Source: Chitinophagales bacterium (GTDB lineage: Bacteria > Bacteroidota > Bacteroidia > Chitinophagales > Chitinophagaceae). From it: a stretch of 8,715 nucleotides of DNA. Positions 1 through 6,572 of this stretch are shown in pieces. A program made the position numbers and the translations under genes. Each line of letters starts with the position of its first letter. Position 1 is the stretch's first letter. The stretch covers positions 1-8,715 of the forward strand of contig JAATGW010000607.1 in the NCBI GenBank assembly GCA_015654495.1. Direction: 5' to 3'. A model generated the notes under the pieces. It had not been told where the DNA came from. It searched no databases and saw nothing but the letters and a program-made list of their open reading frames with translations.

Positions 1-1
1 C

Positions 2-250
2 ATGGGGGATGGTTCTAACCTGCGTCGGAGAATTCGGACTTTGGGTTATACACGTCCTCAGAGACTGGTAAGCAAGGTGTGAATTTACAGGGGTCGTCTT
101 GATGGTCAGTCGGGGAACCTGTTTACGGTCACCAAATACACCGGATTAGATCCCGATGTGCCAAGTACGGACGACCGAGCTTCATTTATTGACGCGAGTA
201 CTTATCCGGCAGTAAAGCAGATCATTTTCGGAGCGAACATTAATTTTTGA
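2..250 (+). CDS. C-terminal fragment of SusC/RagA-like TonB-dependent outer-membrane transporter (partial, with in-frame stop)
   Basis: Seen: the frame ending with TGA at 248-250 reads D-G-S-N-L-R near its start, then L-G-Y-T, N-L-F-T-V-T-K-Y-T-G-L-D-P and a final F-G-A-N-I-N-F. These are the usual last beta-strands and terminal Phe of SusC-type barrels. Known: such proteins form the outer-membrane channel under a SusD lid and import glycans or peptides using TonB energy. The gene is cut off at the left edge. The frame is broken by a TGA at 80-82, where the family normally has Gly after K-V. Several nearby residues are Arg, Asp or Gly where the family has Leu, Tyr or Val. The uninterrupted part is 83-250. 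The fragment lies 21 bp ahead of the SusD-like gene, as expected for a susCD operon. I infer sequencing or assembly error at a contig edge rather than a decayed gene, but the sequence alone cannot settle this. Confidence 0.8.
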
Positions 251-271
251 TCAAATCTAATTTGAGCGAGT

Positions 272-2026
272 ATGAAAAAGTCATATATAATTTTATTAAT
301 CGTAACGTCCCTCACGTATGTATTTTATGCGTGTTCGAAAAGTTTCCTGGACAGGCCCCTGGTCGGCGCGCTAAGTGAGCCCGTGGTTGCCAATCAGAAA
401 GGTGTTGAACAATTGCTGATCGGCGCATATTCTCTTCTTGATGGATACCAGAATAACAATGGTAGCAATGTTATCGGAGGCTGGGAAACAGCTGCATCCA
501 ACTGGGTGTATGGTAGTATCGTAGGTGGTGATGCACACAAAGGTACATGGGCAGGTGACCAGCCTGATATTGGTCCTATCGAAACATTTACAGCAACACC
601 CATCAACAACTATTTCAATCAGAAATGGAAGGCTGTTTATGAAGGCATAATGCGTGCAAATACTGTCTTAAAAGTACTTGCAAATGCAACTGATGTTCCG
701 GATGATGTAAGAACAAGAATAACAGCTGAAGCTCGTTTTCTCAGAGGTCATTTTCATTTCGAAGGCAAGAAGATGTGGAATAATGTGCCTTATATTGATG
801 AGCAGATGACAGAATTTACTGTTCCGAATGACAAAGTAAATGTGCCGAACACAGTAGATATCTGGCCCCAGATTGAAGCTGATTTCCGGTTTGCTTACGA
901 CAATCTTCCGGGAACAATGAATGCAATCGGAAGAGCAAACAAGTGGGCAGCTGGTGCTTACCTTGGTAAAACATTGTTGTTTGAAAAGAAATTTGCAGAT
1001 GCATTGCCGGTATTAAATGCTGTGTATACCAGTGGTACCACTTCACTTGGAACCAAGTATGCGTTGCTGGATAAATACCAGGACAATTTCAATGCGGCAA
1101 CAAAAAACAGCCAGGAATCAGTATTCGCGGTTCAGAGTTCAGTGAATGACGCTGCCGGAGCAGCCAATGCCAACTATGGCGATGTACTGAATGCACCTTA
1201 CGGTGGTCCTTTTGATTGCTGTGGATTCTTCCAGCCTTCACAGGATCTGGTGAATTCATATAAAGTAGATGCTACGACTGGTCTTCCGAGTTTCGACAAT
1301 TATAATGCTGCGCCACAGGTAACCAGCGATGAAGGTATTCCTATCACGACCAATTTTACACCCTACCCGGGCACAATTGATTCACGACTCGACTGGGCTG
1401 TAGGAAGAAGAGGGATCCCTTATTTGGACTGGGGTTTGCACCAGGGTATTTCCTGGCAGCGTGACCAGGCTTATGGCGGTCCATACAACACCAAGAAAAA
1501 TGTGTACTACAAATCTCAGAAAGGAACACTAACTGATGGATCATTCTGGGCAAGTACAGTTACTGCGATCAATACAAATCTGATTCGTTTCGCAGACGTT
1601 ATTCTATGGCTGGCTGAAGCAGAAATCGAAGCAGGTTCTCTGGAAAAAGGCCGTGCATTGGTAAATGAAGTAAGAGCACGTGCTGCAAAACCATCAAGCT
1701 TTGTTGTACTGGACGGAACTTCCACTCCCGCTGCAAATTATAAAGTTGGGTTGTACAACACAACCTGGACTGATAAAGCAGAGGCGCTTAAAGCACTGAA
1801 ATTTGAAAGAAAACTTGAACTTTCAATGGAAGGACATCGCTTTTTCGACCTGGTTCGCTGGGGAGATGCAGCAACTGTCCTCAATAAATATTTAGACTTT
1901 GAAAGACCCATCCGGCCATTTGTCGGATCTGCAGCTTTCACACCTGGAAAACATGAATATTTCCCCATTCCACAAAGGCAGATTGACTTAAGTAAAAATG
2001 TCCTTGTGCAGAATCCGGGCTATTGA
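272..2026 (+). CDS. SusD/RagB family nutrient-binding outer-membrane lipoprotein
   Basis: A complete 584-residue protein of normal SusD-family length. Residues 1-20 form a lipoprotein signal peptide (K-K, hydrophobic core, lipobox F-Y-A) with Cys21 as the lipidation site, so the mature protein should be anchored to the outer membrane facing outward. Residues ~118-170 (K-W-K-A-V-Y-E-G-I-M-R-A-N, then A-E-A-R-F-L-R-G) and ~221-250 (R-A-N-K-W-A-A-G-A-Y-L-G-K) are the TPR-like helices that contact SusC. Residues ~439-470 give R-F-A-D-V-I-L-W-L-A-E-A. The family signature F-E-R-K-L-E-L-S-M-E-G-H-R-F-F-D-L-V-R-W spans 511-530, and the end F-P-I-P-Q...Q-N-P-G-Y is typical. The ATG at 272 is chosen because it places the signal peptide correctly; no clear Shine-Dalgarno precedes it, which is normal in Bacteroidota. 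It should act as the substrate-binding lid of the SusC transporter encoded just upstream. The substrate cannot be read from sequence, and no carbohydrate-active enzyme lies in view. Confidence 0.95.
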   Translation: MKKSYIILLIVTSLTYVFYACSKSFLDRPLVGALSEPVVANQKGVEQLLIGAYSLLDGYQNNNGSNVIGGWETAASNWVYGSIVGGDAHKGTWAGDQPDIGPIETFTATPINNYFNQKWKAVYEGIMRANTVLKVLANATDVPDDVRTRITAEARFLRGHFHFEGKKMWNNVPYIDEQMTEFTVPNDKVNVPNTVDIWPQIEADFRFAYDNLPGTMNAIGRANKWAAGAYLGKTLLFEKKFADALPVLNAVYTSGTTSLGTKYALLDKYQDNFNAATKNSQESVFAVQSSVNDAAGAANANYGDVLNAPYGGPFDCCGFFQPSQDLVNSYKVDATTGLPSFDNYNAAPQVTSDEGIPITTNFTPYPGTIDSRLDWAVGRRGIPYLDWGLHQGISWQRDQAYGGPYNTKKNVYYKSQKGTLTDGSFWASTVTAINTNLIRFADVILWLAEAEIEAGSLEKGRALVNEVRARAAKPSSFVVLDGTSTPAANYKVGLYNTTWTDKAEALKALKFERKLELSMEGHRFFDLVRWGDAATVLNKYLDFERPIRPFVGSAAFTPGKHEYFPIPQRQIDLSKNVLVQNPGY

Positions 2027-2062
2027 GTTTCATATAAACCAAACACAGTAAAGAGTTGGTTG

Positions 2063-2090
2063 GGCGGAGATTTCTATCTCCGCCTTTTTT
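2063..2090 (+). terminator. Intrinsic terminator of the susCD-like operon
   Basis: A perfect 9-bp GC-rich stem (GGCGGAGAT at 2063-2071 paired with ATCTCCGCC at 2076-2084) with a 4-nt TTCT loop is followed at once by six T residues (2085-2090). It starts 36 bp after the SusD-like stop. The T-run lies only on the plus-strand side, so it terminates the SusD-like transcript. On the minus strand the hairpin has no U-run after it and would be at best a weak stop for the converging TldE gene. Confidence 0.9.
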
Positions 2091-2116
2091 ACGTTTTACG
2101 TTAAACGTTCAATGTT
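2091..2116. repeat. AACGTT-type intergenic repeat, copy A
   Basis: This short AT-rich stretch contains AACGTT at 2104-2109 and a one-base variant AATGTT at 2111-2116, spaced 7 bp apart. ACGTTT (2091-2096) and AAACGT (2103-2108) can pair as a 6-bp hairpin. Positions 2095-2116 match 5191-5212 at 21 of 22 bases, so this is a second copy of the element after the other TldD/TldE unit. It overlaps the stop codon of the TldE copy 1 gene (2115-2117 on the minus strand). It may shape the 3' end of that mRNA; no U-run supports a classical terminator. Confidence 0.6.
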
Positions 2117-3452
2117 AGACTGCGTCGGACAAAGAGGTAAATGTAAAGTCCCTTATCTTCATCGGAGGTATCATTGCGTGGATTCCTGATTCACCGCTTA
2201 CCGTTCTCTCCGGTATACCCAGTGATTCAAGATTATTAAGCATGATTATCGGGCTTTCGTTGAACCTGAAATTTTTTACAGGGAATTTGATCTGTCCATT
2301 CTCGATATAGAATGTGCCATCTCTTGTAAGACCGGTTACGAGTAGAGTTTGCGGATCTACAGAACGGATATACCATAATCTGGAAACCAGTATTCCTTTT
2401 TCCGTGCTTTTTATAAGATCTTCCAGTGAAGCTGATCCGCCGGTCATGATAACAGCATCAGGTGTTGGAATTTCTTTCTGACCCGTTTTCTGGGCCCAAT
2501 ACCTGGAGTAAAAAACATTCTCCATCACTCCCTTATTAATCCAGTAGATCTTTTCCTGTGGCAGGCCATCAGCATTCCAGTTCCTTGTGGGAAGATCAGG
2601 GTTCTGTGGATCTGAGTAGATGGTCACACGTTCATCAACCAGCTTCTCCCCTTTTTTTGTTTTACCGCCGGCCTTGCTCATAAAACTGCGACCTTCATCT
2701 GCAGAACGCGCATCCATTGAAAAGAAAATATTTTCCAAAAGGACAATTGCAGCGGCGGGCTCAAGAATCACGGTATATTTCCCGGGCTCAATTGCTTTTG
2801 CGTCACTGGATCCTGCGGCTTTTTGCGCGGCAATCCGGGTTGCGGCAGCCACATCAAGTTTATTGAGATCATTATAGCCTTTGGATGCATAGCCTGATCC
2901 TTTTCCGTCTTCTGTACGCAGGGTAACATTAAAATTCACATTGGTTGCCGTATTATAGGCAAACAATCCATGCGAGTTAATCATTGCGGAATATCCTGCA
3001 CCATTTTCCAGGAAACCTGCTGCCACAAGTTTGTTTTCTTTGGCGATCTGGAGACTTTTGGCAACCGCATCAGCGCGCCAACGGGGATCCATAGCCGCAG
3101 TTGCCTCATCATATGTTTTGGATTGCGGGCTGTATTTCTGCGGACCAAGAAAGCCAACAAATTCCCGATTGTCGGGAGCCAGCTTAGCCAGTTCTTCAGC
3201 GCGGCGCACTACCTTTTCGAGCGACGCATCATCAAATTCATTTATAGTAGCGATACCAAGTTTTTTCCCGTAAGCAGATGCTACCTGCAACGTAGACTGA
3301 GTAACTGCGCCACTGGTAGATACTGAATTGCGGGCATACCTGATATTTGCGCCATCGCCTCCGTTCAGGTTAATTTCACATTCATCAGCTTTTGAATAGC
3401 TGAGTACTTTTTTCAATAAAGCTTCTGCTTCGTCTTTTGTTAAAAGCGGCAT
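2115..3452 (-). CDS. pmbA: TldE/PmbA-like non-catalytic partner of TldD, copy 1
   Basis: A 445-residue protein, close to the usual ~450 of PmbA/TldE. Seen: an N-terminal PmbA/TldD domain with Y-G-K-K-L-G-I-A-T-I-N-E-F-D-D at ~61-75; G-K-Y-T-V-I-L-E-P at 224-232; and a conserved C-terminal part including G-I-L-V-S-R-L-W-Y-I-R (353-363), G-L-T-R-D-G-T-F-Y-I-E-N-G (374-386) and F-R-F-N-E-S (395-400). The segment aligning with the TldD metal motif reads E240-N-I-F-F-S245 in place of H-E-x-x-x-H. The only cysteine is Cys25, so no metal site is visible. Known: in E. coli, TldE/PmbA lacks the zinc site and pairs with TldD to form a protease that digests unfolded peptides and removes the microcin B17 leader. 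The ATG at 3452 lies 5 bp after the TldD copy 1 stop, which implies co-translation, with a possible AAGGAAA ribosome site inside the end of tldD. There is no signal peptide. Its in vivo substrate is unknown. Confidence 0.93.
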   Translation of the reverse strand: MPLLTKDEAEALLKKVLSYSKADECEINLNGGDGANIRYARNSVSTSGAVTQSTLQVASAYGKKLGIATINEFDDASLEKVVRRAEELAKLAPDNREFVGFLGPQKYSPQSKTYDEATAAMDPRWRADAVAKSLQIAKENKLVAAGFLENGAGYSAMINSHGLFAYNTATNVNFNVTLRTEDGKGSGYASKGYNDLNKLDVAAATRIAAQKAAGSSDAKAIEPGKYTVILEPAAAIVLLENIFFSMDARSADEGRSFMSKAGGKTKKGEKLVDERVTIYSDPQNPDLPTRNWNADGLPQEKIYWINKGVMENVFYSRYWAQKTGQKEIPTPDAVIMTGGSASLEDLIKSTEKGILVSRLWYIRSVDPQTLLVTGLTRDGTFYIENGQIKFPVKNFRFNESPIIMLNNLESLGIPERTVSGESGIHAMIPPMKIRDFTFTSLSDAV

Positions 3453-3457
3453 ATATA

Positions 3458-5095
3458 TCAGATTTTCCTTGCTGTGTTAATAACATTGATACCATTAAAT
3501 CTTGCAGTGGATGAGCCATGGCTCACTGCACTTACCTGACCAGGCTGTCCCTTTCCGTCAAAGAATGAACCACCACTGCGATAGTCAGATTTATCAGCTA
3601 TGGCAGAACAGGCATTCCAGAATTCCTGGGTATTCGCCTGGTAAGCCACATCTTTCAGCATACCTACAATCTTTCCATTTTTTATTTCATAAAACATCTG
3701 TCCGCTAAACTGAAAATTGTAGCGTTGCTGATCTATAGAATAAGAACTATTACCGATGATATAGATTCCTTTTTCTACATTTTTGATAATATCCTGCGGA
3801 CTCATTTTTTGTGTACCTGGCTGAAGTGAAATATTTGGCATGCGTTGAAACTGAACACTGCTCCAGTTATCAGCATAGCAGCAACCCTGCGATTCCTTTA
3901 GGCCCAGAATATGTGCCTGATCGCGGATCACCTGGTAGTTCACTAGTATTCCATCTTTGATAATATCCCATTGTTTTGTACCTACGCCTTCGTCATCATA
4001 ACCCACTGCGCCAAGCGTACCAACTTCCGTTTTGTCCGCTTTTATATTCACCAGTTTACTTCCAAAATTGAACTTGCCTGATTTCCATTTATCCAGTGTG
4101 AGAAAACTTGTGCCTGCATAATTGGCTTCATATCCCAATACCCTGTCGAGCTCTGAAGGGTGACCAACAGACTCATGTATGGTGAGATAAAGATTTGTAG
4201 GATCAAGTACCAGATCGTATTTACCAGGCTCAACTGATTTCGCCGCCATTTTTTCGATCACCTGCCTTGTTCCTTCGCGGGCATCTTCCAGCATATCATA
4301 GCTGTTTTTATATAAGGTTGCCTGAGGCGTTTTTATTTTATCGGCAGCATTGGGAATTACATATTCATATCCGCGACCAACAGGAGAACTAAGCGCATCG
4401 CGGGTTTCGAACTTTCCTGATTTCTCGTCGATCTTTGTAATGGTGAATGTGGGCCAGATCCTGTGAACATCCTGGTCAATATATGAACCATCAGATGAAG
4501 CAAAATATTTCTGTTCATTTACCAGAAATAAAATGCTGTTTACATAGTTTGCTCCGCCTTTCATTGCTGCATCATTTACTGATAACAGCAGATCTGCTTT
4601 CTCTTTAATAGGCACGTCGAATGCATTTTTCTTTATTGGTGTTTTCCAGCTTACTTCACCATAGCCTTTCTGCGGCGCAAGCTGAACAGGTTCTGAAAGC
4701 AAACGGGAATTTTCTTTCGCAATAGCAACTGCAAGTTCGGCAGCTTTTGCAATAGAATCGCGATCCATTTTATCGGTAGCGGCAAATCCCCAACTACCGT
4801 TGGCGAGTACCCGAATACCTATTCCATAGGATTCTGTATTCACAATATTCTCTACTTTGTCTTCCCTTGTAACAACAAACTGATTCAGATAGCGCCCGAT
4901 GCGCACATCTGTGTACGTAGCTCCTTTTGATCTGGCTGAATTGAGTGCTACATCAGCCATTTCCTTTTTTTTAGAAACATCATCATAAAACCAGGGTCTG
5001 TCCAGAGGAACCGGATTACCTAATAATGCACGGCCGGGTATAATAATTGAACCCAGGCTCATGCCCGCCATGGAAAGAAAGTCTTTTCGTTTCAA
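3458..5095 (-). CDS. tldD: TldD-like zinc metallopeptidase subunit with Tat-like leader and TTG start, copy 1
   Basis: A 545-residue protein, longer than E. coli TldD (~480) partly because of its N-terminal leader. The metal motif H307-E-S-V-G-H312 is intact, followed by G-Y-D-D-E-G-V-G-T (365-373), N-I-S-L-Q-P-G (421-427) and A-C496-S, the position of the conserved metal-binding Cys. The end G-K-G-Q-P-G-Q...V-S-H-G is also typical of the long Bacteroidota type. Known: TldD supplies the catalytic half of a TldD/TldE peptidase that threads unstructured peptides into a closed chamber. The start is TTG at 5095: an in-frame TAG lies shortly upstream, no ATG precedes it, and the next ATG (residue 9) would destroy the leader. 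The leader is K-R-K-D-F-L followed by a hydrophobic run to about residue 26. It resembles a Tat signal with R-K in place of R-R and has no clear A-x-A cleavage site. The gene is first in a two-gene unit with TldE copy 1. Compared with copy 2 it has Ser528 where copy 2 has Cys. Confidence 0.93.
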   Translation of the reverse strand: MKRKDFLSMAGMSLGSIIIPGRALLGNPVPLDRPWFYDDVSKKKEMADVALNSARSKGATYTDVRIGRYLNQFVVTREDKVENIVNTESYGIGIRVLANGSWGFAATDKMDRDSIAKAAELAVAIAKENSRLLSEPVQLAPQKGYGEVSWKTPIKKNAFDVPIKEKADLLLSVNDAAMKGGANYVNSILFLVNEQKYFASSDGSYIDQDVHRIWPTFTITKIDEKSGKFETRDALSSPVGRGYEYVIPNAADKIKTPQATLYKNSYDMLEDAREGTRQVIEKMAAKSVEPGKYDLVLDPTNLYLTIHESVGHPSELDRVLGYEANYAGTSFLTLDKWKSGKFNFGSKLVNIKADKTEVGTLGAVGYDDEGVGTKQWDIIKDGILVNYQVIRDQAHILGLKESQGCCYADNWSSVQFQRMPNISLQPGTQKMSPQDIIKNVEKGIYIIGNSSYSIDQQRYNFQFSGQMFYEIKNGKIVGMLKDVAYQANTQEFWNACSAIADKSDYRSGGSFFDGKGQPGQVSAVSHGSSTARFNGINVINTARKI

Positions 5096-5150
5096 TGTAA
5101 AACTATTTTGGTGATACTATCTGGCGTACAATTTATGCAATGGCATCCTT

Positions 5151-5178
5151 ACCTGAACAAAACTCAGGTTCTTTTTTT
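5151..5178 (+). terminator. Possible plus-strand terminator-like hairpin antisense to the TldD copy 1 leader
   Basis: ACCTGA (5151-5156) pairs with TCAGGT (5164-5169) around a 7-nt A-rich loop, followed by C and seven T residues (5172-5178). The stem is only 6 bp. The polarity suits plus-strand transcripts, yet no plus-strand gene lies upstream. It could stop antisense transcription or be fortuitous. Read on the minus strand it lies about 55-75 nt before the TTG start of TldD copy 1, where a promoter or untranslated leader would be expected. Confidence 0.3.
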
Positions 5179-5190
5179 ATGAGCGGCTTC

Positions 5191-5227
5191 TTTACGTTAA
5201 ACGTTCAACGTTTAACGTTTAACGTTC
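5191..5227. repeat. AACGTT heptamer repeat with perfect 12-bp inverted arms, copy B
   Basis: Four AACGTT units occur exactly 7 bp apart, starting at 5200, 5207, 5214 and 5221, each followed by C or T. ACGTTAAACGTT (5194-5205) and AACGTTTAACGT (5207-5218) form a perfect inverted repeat around a single C, so the RNA could fold as a 10-bp stem with a 5-nt loop on either strand. The element starts 3 bp beyond the stop of TldE copy 2 in the direction of transcription. No U-run follows on the minus strand, so an mRNA 3'-end stabiliser or protein-binding site is as likely as a terminator. Similar AACGTT runs are familiar between genes in Chitinophagaceae-like genomes. Confidence 0.75.
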
Positions 5228-5230
5228 TAC

Positions 5231-6565
5231 TCAGACCGCGTCCGATAAGGAAGTAAATGTAAAATCCCTGATTTTCATGGGAGGAACCAAATAACTGCGA
5301 TAGGATTCAACACTGATACTCCGTTCAGGTTTTCCAAGCGCTTCCACATTGTTCAGCATAATTACCGGACTTTCATTAAAGCGGAAATTCTTTACCGGGA
5401 ATTTGATTTGTCCGTTTTCAATATAAAATGTTCCGTCTCTTGTCAGCCCTGTGAGCAGCAAGGTCTGCGGATCTACCATGCGGATATACCATAACCTGGA
5501 TACGAGAATGCCTTTTTCCGTGCTTTTAATCAGGTCTTCCAGCGACGCATCGCCACCTTCCATGATTATATTTGAAGGAAAAGGTACTGGTTGTACATTT
5601 TTTTTCTGAGCCCAGAATCTGGAGTAACTCAGGTTCTTCACCACACCTTTTTCAATCCAGTTCATTTTTTCGAGCGGAATTCCATCGCGGCTCCAGGTTG
5701 CAGCAGGAAGCTCCGGATGAAAAGGATCTGAATAGATAGTCACTTTTTCATCCATCAGCCTGTCTACTATTCTGTTCCCGCCACCGGGTTTACTCATAAA
5801 GCTACGGCCCTCATCAGCACTACGCGCGTCAAGGCTGCGAAACATGTTTTCCATCATATAAGTAGCGGCCACCGGCTCAAGGATTACCGTATACTTTCCG
5901 GGTTCGAGCGCTTTTGCATCTACAGATCCTGTTGCTTTCTGCGCCGCAATCTTAGTTGCCGAATAGGTATCGAGTTTGCCGATATCGTTGTATCCACGCG
6001 CTGCATACCCTGAACCTGTGCCCTGGGCATTACGCATGGTGATCGTGAAATTCACATTGGTATCCGTGTTGTATGCAAACATCCCTTTTGAATTGAGGAT
6101 GGCATAGAAAGACGTTGAATTTTCCAGAAAGCCGGCGGCTTCGAGTTTTGCATCTTCTGCAACCTTTATGCTTGTTGCAACTGCCACCGCCCTTGTATCC
6201 GGCGTCATGGCTGCTGTTGCCGGAACATAAGTAATCGCGTCTTTGAATTCCTGCGGTCCAGGCAATGGCATGTATTCCGGATTTTCCGGTGCCAGCTGCG
6301 CCAGCTCTTCTGAGCGCCGAACCACCTTTTCAAGTGAGGCATCATCAAATTCATTGATTGTTGCTGTGCCTGATTTTTTCCCATATGTGGAACTAACGGC
6401 CAGGCTCAATGTAGAAATATCACCGGCGGTAGAAACAGCATTAAGTGCATAACGGATATTACCGCTGGCATCACCACTTAGCGAAACTTCACACTCATCT
6501 GCTTTAGAATAAGCCAGCACTTTTTTCAACAGCTTTTGTGCTTCTTCTTTTGAATAGATTGCCAT
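5231..6565 (-). CDS. pmbA: TldE/PmbA-like non-catalytic partner of TldD, copy 2
   Basis: A 444-residue paralogue of the protein ending at 2115, collinear over its whole length. Shared blocks include K-A-D-E-C25-E, T-I-N-E-F-D-D-A-S-L-E-K-V-V-R-R, D-A-R-S-A-D-E-G-R-S-F-M-S-K and nearly all of the last ~100 residues, ending S-L-S-D-A-V. The region around 90-150 is less alike. The place of the TldD metal motif reads E239-N-M-F-R-S244, and Cys25 is again the only cysteine, so this copy should also be catalytically silent and act as the structural or substrate-binding half of a TldD/TldE complex. The ATG at 6565 follows the TldD copy 2 stop by 7 bp, indicating co-transcription and likely translational coupling. 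No signal peptide or membrane segment is visible. The gene after it in the same direction (TldD copy 1) starts 135 bp further on, so read-through into that unit is possible. Confidence 0.93.
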   Translation of the reverse strand: MAIYSKEEAQKLLKKVLAYSKADECEVSLSGDASGNIRYALNAVSTAGDISTLSLAVSSTYGKKSGTATINEFDDASLEKVVRRSEELAQLAPENPEYMPLPGPQEFKDAITYVPATAAMTPDTRAVAVATSIKVAEDAKLEAAGFLENSTSFYAILNSKGMFAYNTDTNVNFTITMRNAQGTGSGYAARGYNDIGKLDTYSATKIAAQKATGSVDAKALEPGKYTVILEPVAATYMMENMFRSLDARSADEGRSFMSKPGGGNRIVDRLMDEKVTIYSDPFHPELPAATWSRDGIPLEKMNWIEKGVVKNLSYSRFWAQKKNVQPVPFPSNIIMEGGDASLEDLIKSTEKGILVSRLWYIRMVDPQTLLLTGLTRDGTFYIENGQIKFPVKNFRFNESPVIMLNNVEALGKPERSISVESYRSYLVPPMKIRDFTFTSLSDAV

Positions 6566-6572
6566 AATTATT

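Noticed and set aside
394..1968. Minus-strand open frames within the SusD-like gene
   Set aside because: They lie opposite a full-length SusD-family gene and have no recognisable motifs or start context.
2620..3326. Plus-strand open frames across the TldE copy 1 gene
   Set aside because: They are antisense to a clearly conserved protein and show low-complexity or implausible composition, so they are shadows of the real gene.
5096..5180. Possible Bacteroidota-type promoter for TldD copy 1 (TTTG, then TAAATTG on the minus strand)
   Set aside because: The -7 element is imperfect and the spacer is about 22 nt rather than the usual ~19-20, so the match is no better than expected by chance in AT-rich DNA.
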